From the NCBI GenBank assembly GCA_963845425.1, contig CAWJSC010000017.1, positions 372,001 to 436,000 of the forward strand: a DNA stretch of 64,000 bases, in the 5' to 3' direction. The notes below the pieces were generated by a model. The model ran no database searches. It was not told where the DNA came from and saw only the letters and a list, made by a program, of their open reading frames with translations. Origin of the DNA: DATDAH01 sp963845425. Lineage in GTDB: Bacteria; Actinomycetota; Acidimicrobiia; Acidimicrobiales; DATDAH01. The position numbers and the translations under genes were made by a program. Below, one piece after another: positions 53,313-61,603 of the stretch (position 1 is its first letter; each line of letters begins with the position of its first letter).

Positions 53313-53864
53313 TCAGGCGTTGACGACGCGCAGGACGACGTGGCCCGCGCTGGCCGTCTGGCCCGTCTGGCCCGTGTAGCGGAAGCCGTCGACGGCGATG
53401 CGGTAGCGGTTCCCGGCGAAGGCCCGGAACTCCACCCGGCTCTGAAGGTTGTTGGCGCCGGGGGTGTCGTCGTTGGACGCGATTCGGCGCAGCGTGCGCA
53501 GCGTGCGGCCGCGGTAGACCCCGAGCAGGGTGTCGAAGTTGCTGTCCCGGGTCGTGATGACCACGTCACGCGTGAAGGCCGCGGTCCAGGTCCACCAGAC
53601 CGAGTGACCGCCCGCGTTCTGGGACGCGTGACGGGGCTCGTTGGGCTGGCGGGTGGCGCCGACGGTCGTGCCCTCGAACCGCCCGGGGCGGGGGATGGTG
53701 GTCGCGTTGGCGAAGTTGTCGTTCACCGGACGGGCCACCTCGGCTGCGCTGGGAACGGCGCTCCGATCGTCCGGGAGCGGTTCGGCCGCCACGGCGGGCG
53801 CCGCCGTCAGGGCCATCACCACCGCGAGAATCAGGGACAACGGTGCTCGTAGGTGCTTGCTCAT
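53313..53864 (-). CDS. Secreted protein with a pre-peptidase-like beta domain
   Basis: 183 residues. A signal peptide (LSLILAVVMALTAAPAVA, cleavage about residue 26) is followed by a domain beginning PVNDNFANATTI and containing GATRQPNEPRHASQN, HSVWWTWTA, TRDSNFDTLLGVYRG, IASNDD and FAGNRYRIAVDGF. This is the calx-like/PPC-type beta domain common in secreted actinobacterial proteins. No catalytic motif; adhesive or binding role possible. ATG 53864 is preceded by GTGGAGGCAAGCC, a strong ribosome binding site, so longer frames are rejected. Divergent from the alcohol dehydrogenase gene. Confidence 0.78.
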   Translation of the reverse strand: MSKHLRAPLSLILAVVMALTAAPAVAAEPLPDDRSAVPSAAEVARPVNDNFANATTIPRPGRFEGTTVGATRQPNEPRHASQNAGGHSVWWTWTAAFTRDVVITTRDSNFDTLLGVYRGRTLRTLRRIASNDDTPGANNLQSRVEFRAFAGNRYRIAVDGFRYTGQTGQTASAGHVVLRVVNA

Positions 53865-53977
53865 GGCTTGCCTCCACTTCCTCGTCGGGAGCCAACGGTA
53901 GGTCCGACGTCTCCGAGAAGGACAGGGCCTTTGGGCCCGTCGCGACCGGGACTGCTCCCGGTGCGGTCCCTGCGGCC

Positions 53978-53996
53978 TAACCTGACGACCCGTCAG
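53978..53996. promoter_or_regulatory. Promoter and palindromic operator of the alcohol dehydrogenase gene
   Basis: TAACCT (53978-53983), a -10 candidate, overlaps the inverted repeat CTGACGACCCGTCAG (53982-53996). The same palindrome type, CTGACACTCCGTCAG, lies before the acyl-CoA dehydrogenase gene (58271-58285). A repressor binding here would cover the transcription start. Confidence 0.55.
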
Positions 53997-54022
53997 ATCC
54001 ACCACTCCGGGGGGCATCGCAG

Positions 54023-55096
54023 ATGAGGGCCATCGTGTTCGACGGCAGGACCGCCGCCGTCGCCACCGACGTCGAGGTGCGGGCCACCGCACCCACCGAG
54101 GTGAAGGTGCGCATGGTCTCGGCCGGCGTGTGCCACAGCGACCTGTCGGTCATCGACGGCACCATCCCGTTCCCGCCCCCGGTGGTCATGGGCCACGAGG
54201 GCGCGGGAATCGTCGAGGAGGTGGGCTCGGAGGTCACGGGCCTCGCCCAGGGCGACCACGTGGTGATGACGACGCTCGCCTATTGCGGCTCGTGCTCCGC
54301 GTGTGACACCGGCAACCCGACCTGGTGCCGGGGGAGCTTCGGCCAGCTCAACCAACCCTTCACCGTCAATGGGGAACCGGCGTACCAGTTCGCGGCCAAC
54401 TCGGCCTTCGCCGAGTACACGGTGGTCAGCTCCCGGCAGGTGGTGAAGATCGACGACAGCGTGCCCCTGACCTCGGCCTGTCTCATCGGCTGCGGTGTGA
54501 TCACCGGGGCCGGGGCCGTGCTGAACCGGGCCAACGTCCTGCCGGGCCAGGACGTGGCGGTGTTCGGCGTCGGCGGTATCGGCCTCAATGTCATCCAGGC
54601 CGCCCGCATCCGCAACGCGGGGCGCATCATCGCCGTGGACACCCTCCCGCAGAAGGAAGAGCTGGCTCGCACCTTCGGGGCCACCGACTTCGTTCTCGCC
54701 GGTCCGGACGCCAACGCCGTCAAGGCGATCCGGGACCTGACCGGTGGCGGGGTCGACTGGTCCTTCGAGTGCGTCGGCCACCCGGCGGTCATCGCCGACG
54801 CGGTGAAGTGCCTCGACTGGGGCGGCAACTGCGTGATCATCGGCGTGCCCGGGCCCGAGGCCGAGCTCACCGGTATCCGGGTCAACCACCTCATGCAGAT
54901 CGACCGGGGGATCATGGGTTGCCGCTACGGCTCGACCAAGCCCCACCGCGACATCCCGCTGTTCATCCAGCTCTACCTGGACGGCCGACTGAAGCTCGAC
55001 GAACTGGTCACGCAGACCTATCCGCTGGAGGAGTTCGAGACCGTGGTCCACGACATGCACGAAGGCAAGCTGGCCCGCGGGGTGCTGACCTTCTGA
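54023..55096 (+). CDS. Zinc-dependent alcohol dehydrogenase (MDR superfamily)
   Basis: 357 residues. The catalytic zinc site is GVCHSDLSVIDG (Cys about residue 37) with GHEGAGIVEEVG (about 58-69); the structural zinc lobe has four cysteines in CGSCSACDTGNPTWC (about 89-103). The nucleotide fold GVGGIGLNVIQAA (about 184) is followed by AVDTLPQKEELAR, where Asp implies NAD. The sequence resembles the mycobacterial/actinobacterial class III-like or NDMA-dependent type; the alcohol is unknown. GGGGGG precedes ATG 54023. SDR 2 starts with a 1-nt overlap. Confidence 0.92.
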   Translation: MRAIVFDGRTAAVATDVEVRATAPTEVKVRMVSAGVCHSDLSVIDGTIPFPPPVVMGHEGAGIVEEVGSEVTGLAQGDHVVMTTLAYCGSCSACDTGNPTWCRGSFGQLNQPFTVNGEPAYQFAANSAFAEYTVVSSRQVVKIDDSVPLTSACLIGCGVITGAGAVLNRANVLPGQDVAVFGVGGIGLNVIQAARIRNAGRIIAVDTLPQKEELARTFGATDFVLAGPDANAVKAIRDLTGGGVDWSFECVGHPAVIADAVKCLDWGGNCVIIGVPGPEAELTGIRVNHLMQIDRGIMGCRYGSTKPHRDIPLFIQLYLDGRLKLDELVTQTYPLEEFETVVHDMHEGKLARGVLTF

Positions 55097-55860
55097 TGAC
55101 GACCTCCTACGACCGCTTCACGGACAAGGTGGCCATCGTCACCGGGGCGGGCTCGGGCATCGGCCAGGCCGTGGCCGAGCGCCTGGCCGCCGAGGGGGCG
55201 ACCGTGGCCGCCTTCGACCTCAACCACGAGGCCACCGAGGCCACCGTGGCCGGCATCACGGCCGCCGGCGGGACGGCCACGGCCCACGCCGTCGACGTGA
55301 GCGACGAGACCTCCGTCGCCGAGGGGGTCGCCGCGGCCGTCGAGGCCCACGGCCGGCCCCACGTGGTCTGCAACATCGCCGGGATCGGTACCTTCGCCTG
55401 GACCCATGAGATGTCCCTCGACCTGTGGGACCGGATCATCGGCGTCAACCTCACCGGCACCTTCCTCATGTGCCGGGCCACCATCCCGCACCTGCTGGAC
55501 GGTGGCGGGGTCATCGTCAACACGGCGTCGACCGCGGGCCTGTTCGGCCAGCCGTGGAGCGCGGCCTACTGCAGCTCCAAGGGCGGGGTCATCCTCATGA
55601 CCAAGGCCCTGGCCACCGAGTACGAGGCCACGCCGCTCCGGGTCAACGCGGTGGCCCCCGGTGGGGTCGAGACGCCCATCCAGAAGGACTTCTACGACGT
55701 GCCCGAGGGAGGCGACGGCAAGAAGCTCTTCAAGATGATGACCAAGAAGGGCATGTGCACACCCGACGAGGTGGCTGCGACGTTCGCCCACGTGGCCTGC
55801 GACGAGTCGGCCTACATGAACGGCTCGATCGTGGTCATCGACGGCGGCATCACGGCCTAG
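55096..55860 (+). CDS. Short-chain dehydrogenase/reductase (SDR 2)
   Basis: 254 residues. TGAGSGIGQAVAERLAAEG (residues 15-33), NIAGIGTF, the serine in NTASTAGLFG and the YCSSKGGVILMTK catalytic pair (about 158) are intact, ending GSIVVIDGGITA. It is very similar in layout to SDR 1, suggesting duplication. Its ATG overlaps the stop of the alcohol dehydrogenase, so they are translationally coupled. Confidence 0.92.
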   Translation: MTTSYDRFTDKVAIVTGAGSGIGQAVAERLAAEGATVAAFDLNHEATEATVAGITAAGGTATAHAVDVSDETSVAEGVAAAVEAHGRPHVVCNIAGIGTFAWTHEMSLDLWDRIIGVNLTGTFLMCRATIPHLLDGGGVIVNTASTAGLFGQPWSAAYCSSKGGVILMTKALATEYEATPLRVNAVAPGGVETPIQKDFYDVPEGGDGKKLFKMMTKKGMCTPDEVAATFAHVACDESAYMNGSIVVIDGGITA

Positions 55861-55887
55861 GACGGCCTGAGGGCCGGGGGGACAGAC

Positions 55888-56646
55888 ATGGGCACCTACT
55901 GCGTCACGGGCTCGGCCCGGGGCATCGGCGGCGCGATCCGCGCCCGCATCGAGGCCGAGGGCCACTCGGTCATCGGGGTGGACCTGGCCGACCAGGAGGT
56001 GACGGCCGATCTGTCCACCCCGGACGGCCGGGCGGCAGCCATCGCCGCCGTCGAGGCCGTAGCGGGTGGCGTCCTCGACGGGCTGGTGGTCTGTGCGGGC
56101 CTGCCGCCGACCTTCAAGCCCACCGAGACGATCGCCCAGGTCAACTACTTCGCGGCCGTCGAGGTGCTCGACGCCCTGAAGCCGATGCTCGAGCGGGCCG
56201 ACGCCGGCGCCGCGGTGGCCATCTCCTCGAACTCCCTCGGCACCGTCCCCGAGGCCGACGAGCCGCTGATGGGCCCGCTGCTGGCCGGGGACGTGGACGC
56301 CGCGGTTGCCGCGGCGTCGACCCTGCACGGCATCGAGGTCTACGGGATGTCCAAGCGGGCGCTGGCCCGGGCCGTGCGCCGCCGGGCCCCGAGCTGGGCC
56401 GAGTCCGGGGTCCGACTGAACGCCGTCGCGCCCGGCGCAACGCAGACCGCGCTGTTGCAGGCCACCATCGACGATCCCGAGGTGGGGCCGTTCGTCGAGG
56501 ACTTCCCCATCCCCGTCGGGCGACGGGGGACCGTGGATGACATCGCCGAGGCGGTGTGGTTCGTGCTCGAGGCGTCCTTCATGGTGGGCTCGGTGGTCTT
56601 CGTCGACGGCGGCAGCGACGCCCAGATGCGCCCGGACGTGGTCTGA
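55888..56646 (+). CDS. SDR, 3-alpha-hydroxysteroid dehydrogenase/carbonyl reductase-like
   Basis: 252 residues. An atypical short N-terminus (TGSARGIGGAIRARIEAEG), VTADLSTPDGRAAAIAAV, LDGLVVCAGLPP, VNYFAAVEVLDAL, the YGMSKRALARAVRRRAPSW catalytic pair and the end DGGSDAQMRP closely follow 3-alpha-hydroxysteroid dehydrogenase/carbonyl reductase of Comamonas (HsdA), including its long insertion before the catalytic Tyr. It probably acts on a steroid or related bulky ketone with NAD(H). It lies 27 nt after SDR 2 in the same operon. Confidence 0.85.
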   Translation: MGTYCVTGSARGIGGAIRARIEAEGHSVIGVDLADQEVTADLSTPDGRAAAIAAVEAVAGGVLDGLVVCAGLPPTFKPTETIAQVNYFAAVEVLDALKPMLERADAGAAVAISSNSLGTVPEADEPLMGPLLAGDVDAAVAAASTLHGIEVYGMSKRALARAVRRRAPSWAESGVRLNAVAPGATQTALLQATIDDPEVGPFVEDFPIPVGRRGTVDDIAEAVWFVLEASFMVGSVVFVDGGSDAQMRPDVV

Positions 56647-57543
56647 GTGGTGCGCCTCTCGCTGACCATCGCCGGCCTCCACCGGACGTTCGGCCCGGAG
56701 CTGGACCACTACCTCGACCTGGCCAAGGCGGCCGACGAGGTCGGGATCGACCAGATCGTGCTCGCCGACCACGTCGTCATGGGCCGGAACACCGACGCCT
56801 ACCCCTACGGTGACTTCGCCTTCGCCCCCGACGAGCCGTGGGCCGACCCCCTGGCGCTGCTTATCGCCATCGCCGCCGTCACCTCGCGGGTGCGGCTGGC
56901 CACCGGCATCCTCATCACCCCCCTGCGGACCCCGGCCTCGCTGGCCAAGAGCGTGGCCACCCTCGACGCCCTCTCGGGCGGGCGGGTCGACCTGGGGGTC
57001 GGGGTGGGCTGGCAGCGTGAGGAGTACGCCGTGGCCGGCGTCCCGTGGGAGGAGCGGTGGGGCCGCCTGGACGACGGCCTGCGGGCCTGCCGCGCCCTGT
57101 GGTCGGAGTCGCCGGCGTCGTTCGCGTCGCCCAGCGTCACCTTCGAGGAGATCTGGTGCGAGCCCCGTCCGACCCAGGCCCGGCTGCCGCTGTGGCTGGG
57201 GGCCAAGGCCACCGTGAAGAACTGCGCCCGGGTGGCCGACTGGGGTGACGGCTGGATGCCGCTGGAGGCCCGGACGGCCTCCGACGAGCTGTTCGAGGGC
57301 ATAGCCCGCCTGCGGGCGGCCTTCACCGCGGCGGGTCGGACCGAGGACGACCTCCTGGTCCGCGCCGGCATGCCGTTCGTGCGGGGTGACGACGGCTTCG
57401 ACTTCCCGGCCACCCGCGAGGCGGCCCTGCGGCTGGCCGACGCCGGCGTGACCCACTTCTCGGTCAACCTCCGGCGCAGCATCGCCTCGGCCACCGACGC
57501 CCGGGCCTTCCTCGAGCAGCTGGCCGAGGGCCTCCACGGGTGA
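56647..57543 (+). CDS. LLM-class flavin/F420-dependent oxidoreductase
   Basis: 298 residues of the luciferase-like fold with the TIGR03619-type pattern: LDLAKAADEVGIDQIVLADH, VRLATGILITPLRTPASLAK, GGRVDLGVGVGWQREEY and the C-terminal VTHFSVNLRR. F420 use is likely but not proven. GTG 56647 is immediately after the SDR stop, so it belongs to the same operon. It differs clearly from the LLM protein at 49.7-50.7 kb. Confidence 0.88.
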   Translation: MVRLSLTIAGLHRTFGPELDHYLDLAKAADEVGIDQIVLADHVVMGRNTDAYPYGDFAFAPDEPWADPLALLIAIAAVTSRVRLATGILITPLRTPASLAKSVATLDALSGGRVDLGVGVGWQREEYAVAGVPWEERWGRLDDGLRACRALWSESPASFASPSVTFEEIWCEPRPTQARLPLWLGAKATVKNCARVADWGDGWMPLEARTASDELFEGIARLRAAFTAAGRTEDDLLVRAGMPFVRGDDGFDFPATREAALRLADAGVTHFSVNLRRSIASATDARAFLEQLAEGLHG

Positions 57544-57576
57544 CGACGGTGGCGCGGGGTCCCTAGCCTGCCGCAG

Positions 57577-58182
57577 GTGTTCCGGCGGACCCTTGCGATC
57601 GTCGTGCTGCTCGCCGCCCTCGGGGCGGGAACAGCCGCGGCCGGCGCGACCGAGCCGTTGCTCGGCTTCCACGGGGACTCGATGGGCGCCCAGGCCCGGG
57701 AGCAGATCGCGGTCCGGCTCGACCAGCACTACCGACCGGTCGTCCGCACTCGGGAGCGGGCCGTGATCGACACGATGGTCCCGGGCATCCAGGAGCTGGT
57801 CGAGCGGCCGGTCCCACCGGAGATCGTCATCGTGGAGCTGGGGTCCGGGGATGCCAACGCGCGCCACACCGACGCCGAGATGCGGGCGGACATCCGGCGG
57901 GTGCTCCACCTGACCCGGGGCGTCCCTTGCGTGCGTTGGCTGAGCCTCAAGGTGGCGGGGGTCAACCCCTTCTACCAGGGCTATGTCGACCGGGTGGACG
58001 ACTTCAATCGCATCCTGGCCCACGAGGTGGCCCGACACGCCAACGCCCGAGTGGCGCCTTACCGGCAGTGGGCGGCGGCCCATCCGGGCAGCTTCAGGGC
58101 CGACGGTCTGCACCACACGGAGCCGGGAAAGACCCGCTTCGCCGCCTTCATCGACGGCGTCGCCGGCAACTGCCCCGGCTGA
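57577..58182 (+). CDS. Secreted SGNH/GDSL-hydrolase-like protein
   Basis: 201 residues. Signal peptide RRTLAIVVLLAALGAGTAAAG, then GFHGDSMGAQARE, the block I-like nucleophile serine, IVELGSGDANARH as the block III region (G-x-N replaced by GSGDAN) and FRADGLHHTEPGKTRFA with the C-terminal Asp-x-x-His pair. Esterase or acyltransferase activity is the family expectation; the substrate is unknown. A TAGCCT box (57564-57569) ends 7 nt before GTG 57577, so the gene has its own leaderless promoter. Confidence 0.72.
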   Translation: MFRRTLAIVVLLAALGAGTAAAGATEPLLGFHGDSMGAQAREQIAVRLDQHYRPVVRTRERAVIDTMVPGIQELVERPVPPEIVIVELGSGDANARHTDAEMRADIRRVLHLTRGVPCVRWLSLKVAGVNPFYQGYVDRVDDFNRILAHEVARHANARVAPYRQWAAAHPGSFRADGLHHTEPGKTRFAAFIDGVAGNCPG

Positions 58183-58270
58183 GCCCGGCCCCAGGACGGG
58201 CGACGCCGGGCGAGCGCAACCACGCGGTTCCACCCCCGCTGGTCCGGGGGAGCGCCCGCTTCGTACGGAT

Positions 58271-58300
58271 CTGACACTCCGTCAGGACGACCCCTAGCCT
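58271..58300 (+). promoter_or_regulatory. Operator and leaderless promoter of the acyl-CoA dehydrogenase pair
   Basis: The palindrome CTGACACTCCGTCAG (58271-58285) lies between the -35 and -10 positions; the -10 box TAGCCT (58295-58300) ends 8 nt before ATG 58309. The palindrome shares CTGAC-N-CCGTCAG features with that at 53982-53996. Confidence 0.6.
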
Positions 58301-58308
58301 GCGGGGCG

Positions 58309-59496
58309 ATGGACCTCCGGTACACCGATGAGGAAGTCGCCTTCCGGGACGAGTTGCGGGACTGGCTGGCCGACGCCGTGCCCGGGGCGGGATCGCCGCC
58401 GGACGAGGACGACTGGGCCGCCACCCGGGCCTACGACGCGGCCTGGCAGCGCACCCTCTACGACGCGGGCTACGCCGGGATCAACTGGCCGAAGGACTAC
58501 GGCGGACGGGGCGCGTCGCCCGTCGAGCACCTGATCTTCCTGGAGGAGACGGAGCGGGCCGGCGCGCCCTACGTCGGCACCAACTTCGTGGGCCTGCTGC
58601 ACGCCGGACCGACGATCATGACCGAGGCTTCTGAGGCCCAGAAGCAGTTCCACCTGCCCGCCATCCTCAAGGGCGACCACTGCTGGTGCCAGGGCTTCTC
58701 CGAGCCCCAGGCCGGCTCCGACCTGGCCAGCCTGCGCACCCGGGCCGCACGGGACGGCGACGAGTACGTCATCAACGGCCAGAAGATCTGGACCAGCCAC
58801 GCCCACGTGGCCCAGTACTGCGAGATGCTCGTCCGCACCGACCCCGACGCGCCCAAGCATCGGGGGATCTCCTGGGTCATCGTCCCGATGGACGCTCCGG
58901 GGATCGACATCCGCCCCTTGGAAACGATCCGGGGCGGCGCCGAGTTCAGCGAGGTCTTCTTCGACGACGTGCGCATCCCGGTGGCCAACCGGGTGGGTGA
59001 GGAGAACGACGGCTGGCGGGTGGCGATGGTCACGTTCAGCTTCGAGCGGGGTACGGCCTTCGTCAGCGAGATGCTCTACTCGATGCAGCTGGTGGCCGAC
59101 CTGGCCGCCTTCGCGAAGGCCGCCACCAGCCATGGCGCCACCGCATGGGACGACCGGGGCCTGCGCCGGGAGATCGGCCACCTGGCCGCCGAGCTCGACG
59201 CCCTCTGGGCCCTGACCCGTCGCAACATCAGCCAGGCCGCCCGCGACGGCGTGCCCGGCGTCGGGGGCTCGGTGTTCAAGCTGGCCTACTCCGAGGTCCG
59301 CCAGAAGCTGGGGGACGTGTCGGACCGGCTGCTCGAACGGGCTGCCCTGTCGATGGACGACCTCGACGGCCTGACCAACGGTCGGCACGTGCAGGGCCGG
59401 CTGCACGCCCTGTCCATCTCGATCGCGGCCGGCACGACCCAGATCCAGCGCAACATCGTGGGTGAGCGCGTGTTGGGCCTCCCGAAGGAGCGTTGA
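58309..59496 (+). CDS. Acyl-CoA dehydrogenase, large partner
   Basis: 395 residues, normal length. WCQGFSEPQAGSDLASLRT (about residues 125-143), the FAD-binding QKIWTSHAHVAQYC (about 160) and the C-terminal AAGTTQIQRNIVGERVLGL are clear. The glutamate that precedes G-T-x-Q-I-Q in medium-chain enzymes is absent (Ala here), as in many FadE-type members, so the base must lie elsewhere. Probably forms a heteromer with the short partner encoded 3 nt downstream, as known for mycobacterial steroid side-chain dehydrogenases (inference). Confidence 0.93.
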   Translation: MDLRYTDEEVAFRDELRDWLADAVPGAGSPPDEDDWAATRAYDAAWQRTLYDAGYAGINWPKDYGGRGASPVEHLIFLEETERAGAPYVGTNFVGLLHAGPTIMTEASEAQKQFHLPAILKGDHCWCQGFSEPQAGSDLASLRTRAARDGDEYVINGQKIWTSHAHVAQYCEMLVRTDPDAPKHRGISWVIVPMDAPGIDIRPLETIRGGAEFSEVFFDDVRIPVANRVGEENDGWRVAMVTFSFERGTAFVSEMLYSMQLVADLAAFAKAATSHGATAWDDRGLRREIGHLAAELDALWALTRRNISQAARDGVPGVGGSVFKLAYSEVRQKLGDVSDRLLERAALSMDDLDGLTNGRHVQGRLHALSISIAAGTTQIQRNIVGERVLGLPKER

Positions 59497-59499
59497 TCC

Positions 59500-60456
59500 G
59501 TGGACCTCGAGTTGAGTGAGGACGAAGCCGCCCTGCAGGAGGGTCTCCGGTCGTTCCTGAACGGCCGCTTCGACATGGCCACCGTGCGGGCGCAGGCCGA
59601 CGGCCTCGATCGCGGCCGGTGGACCGAGCTGGCCGAGACCGGCGTGTTCGGCCTCCGCCTGCCGGAGAGCGAGGGCGGGGTCGGCCTCGGGATGACCGAG
59701 GCGGTGCTCGCCTTCGAGGAGTTGGGCCGATCCCTCGTGCCCGGCCCGGTGCTGGCCAGCCACCTGGCCGCCGGCCTAGTCGACGGTGCGGCCGACGGCA
59801 CGGCCGTCGTGGGCCTCGTCGAGCGTCCCGCCACGGTGCTCCTGATCGAGCACCGGGACGCACTCGACGCCCTCCTGGCCGTCGACGACGAGGGCATCTG
59901 GACCATTGACCGCGATGACCTCGTCGCCGAGCCGGTCGCGCGACCCCTCGACGTGCTGACGCCGCTGCACCGCGTGGCCGAGCTCCCCCAAGGCGAGCGG
60001 GTGGCCGGTCCGGAGGTGACGGCCCGCTGGCGCCAGGAGGGCGCCGTGCTCACCGCCGCCGCCCTGCTGGGCATGGCCGCCCGCACGACCGAGTTGGCGG
60101 TGGCCTACGCAGGCCAGCGCGAGCAGTTCGGCAAGCCCATCGGGTCCTTCCAGGCGGTCAAGCACATCTGTGCCGACATGCTCACTCGGGCCGAGCTGGC
60201 CCGGGGCGTGGTCTACGCGGCCGGAGTCACCCTGGACGGTCGAGGCGTGGATGACCCCGACCGCATGGTGGCCGCGGCCAAGATCACCGCCGGCGACGCG
60301 GCCAAGGCCAACGGCAAGGCCTGCATCCAGGTCCACGGCGGCATGGGCTTCACCGCCGAGGTCGACGCCCACCTCTACCTGAAGCGGGCCATCGTGCTCG
60401 ACACCTGGTTCGGCTCCGTCGACGCCCACAGCGAAGCCGTCGCTATGACACTTTGA
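59500..60456 (+). CDS. Acyl-CoA dehydrogenase, small partner
   Basis: 318 residues, about 75 shorter than usual. The N-terminal helices (LSEDEAALQEGLRSFLNG), a reduced middle beta domain and the C-terminal helical domain with YAGQREQFGKPIGSFQAVKH and IQVHGGMGFTAEVDAHLYLKR are present. The middle domain has lost the usual FAD-contacting W-T/S motif, supporting a role as the second subunit of a heteromer. The final codons (MTL stop) belong to a dispersed repeat, so the original C-terminus may have been changed. Confidence 0.9.
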   Translation: MDLELSEDEAALQEGLRSFLNGRFDMATVRAQADGLDRGRWTELAETGVFGLRLPESEGGVGLGMTEAVLAFEELGRSLVPGPVLASHLAAGLVDGAADGTAVVGLVERPATVLLIEHRDALDALLAVDDEGIWTIDRDDLVAEPVARPLDVLTPLHRVAELPQGERVAGPEVTARWRQEGAVLTAAALLGMAARTTELAVAYAGQREQFGKPIGSFQAVKHICADMLTRAELARGVVYAAGVTLDGRGVDDPDRMVAAAKITAGDAAKANGKACIQVHGGMGFTAEVDAHLYLKRAIVLDTWFGSVDAHSEAVAMTL

Positions 60457-60600
60457 CCGGCTCCGCCGGTCCGGCGTCGCCGATGCGGCGGGTCCTCGGT
60501 GCTGCTCCACTCCGTTGCGCAGCCTCTCTGACACTTGTGCGGCTCCGCCGGTCCTGCGGGCGCTGCGTCCTGCTCCGGCTGGCGCCTGCGCAGCGTCACT
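60446..60600. repeat. Two tandem units of the GC-rich post-stop repeat
   Basis: Unit a starts TGACACTTTGACCGG, unit b TGACACTTGTGCGG (60529); both continue GGCTCCGCCGGTCC and end near GCGCAGCSTC. Unit b ends like the copy at 12152-12183. Unit a contains the stop codon of the acyl-CoA dehydrogenase. Confidence 0.7.
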
Positions 60601-60601
60601 G

Positions 60602-61603
60602 TCAGCCGAGGTCCTCGGCCGCGGTAAGGGTTCGGTCCGCGGTTCGCGAGCGGCGGCGAGCCTCGATGCGGTCCCACAGGAGCACGACGAAGGCGACGTA
60701 GCCCCAGCCGATGAAGATGTCGATGAGGTAGTGCTCGGCGGTGAGGACCAGCACGAAGGCCATGCCCAGCGTGTAGACGAGCAGGATCGCGCGCCCGATC
60801 CGGCCGCAGGAGGGCCACAGCGCCCAGGCCACCAGGGCCGTGTAGCCCGCGTGCAGTGACGGGATGGCGGCCACGACGTTGGCCGTGCGCTGGCCCAGTT
60901 CGACCAGGTCCTGGGCGACGTCCAGGTTGAGCTTGGACCAGCCCCGGGGTGCGGTGCGGACGAGGGGGTCGAGCTGGCCGGTGCGCGAGGCCAGCCACGG
61001 GGGGACGGCGGGGAAGAGCACGAAGGTGACCGCGGCGAGGAAGCTGAGGCTCACGAAGCGGCGGATGTACTGCCAATACCGCTCGCGGTCGCGGACCCAG
61101 AAGACGGCGGCCACGACGAACGGCACGAAGAAATGGGAGAGGTAGGTGAGGGTGACGGGGACCTCCCACCACTGGACCGGGCCCGGGCGGTAGAGCCACG
61201 CCTGCAGGCGCACGGTCGGCACCTCGCCGAGGCCGAGCCACTGGTCGACCACCAACTGGGGCCGGACATGGGCCGAGATGCCCAGCAGGTCCTCGGCTGC
61301 GCCCCGGGTGAGGTCATAGAGGATGAGGACGAGCACGACCGGGAGCCAGTCCCGCAGGACCCGCCAAGGACCGCCGCGGGGCGAGCCCACCGAGATCACG
61401 ACCAGGCCGGCAGCCAGCCAGAGGATGATCTGCTCGCGGTCCAGGGGGATGCCCGTGGTGGCCCACCAGGCGACGAGGGCCCCGGTGTACAGGCCGATGG
61501 CGACGGCGCGGGCCACCCGCAGCCACTCGGGCCGTGTCGACCCCGCGACGGTGGGCGGGCCGGGAGGGGGCGGGGGGAGGTCCCGTCGGTCGGTGACGCT
61601 CAT
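60602..61603 (-). CDS. PAP2-superfamily membrane phosphatase/inositolphosphotransferase-like protein
   Basis: 333 residues, about six to seven membrane segments after a Pro-rich cytoplasmic N-terminus (PPPPPGPP). The PAP2 catalytic motifs are visible: IPSLHAGYTAL (about residue 245) and AEHYLIDIFIGWGYV (about 288), the latter carrying the His-x-x-x-Asp pair; the RTGQLDPLV loop precedes them. Closest types are the AUR1/IPT1-like inositol phosphotransferases of actinobacteria. Likely acts on a lipid phosphate or polyprenyl phosphate at the outer membrane face. Its ATG overlaps the O-mannosyltransferase stop by 4 nt. Confidence 0.85.
   Translation of the reverse strand: MSVTDRRDLPPPPPGPPTVAGSTRPEWLRVARAVAIGLYTGALVAWWATTGIPLDREQIILWLAAGLVVISVGSPRGGPWRVLRDWLPVVLVLILYDLTRGAAEDLLGISAHVRPQLVVDQWLGLGEVPTVRLQAWLYRPGPVQWWEVPVTLTYLSHFFVPFVVAAVFWVRDRERYWQYIRRFVSLSFLAAVTFVLFPAVPPWLASRTGQLDPLVRTAPRGWSKLNLDVAQDLVELGQRTANVVAAIPSLHAGYTALVAWALWPSCGRIGRAILLVYTLGMAFVLVLTAEHYLIDIFIGWGYVAFVVLLWDRIEARRRSRTADRTLTAAEDLG

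Noticed and set aside
55018..58233. 1071-codon open frame on the minus strand
   Set aside because: Antisense to the SDR/LLM/SGNH genes, all of which have intact family motifs; His/Gly/Asp-rich shadow.
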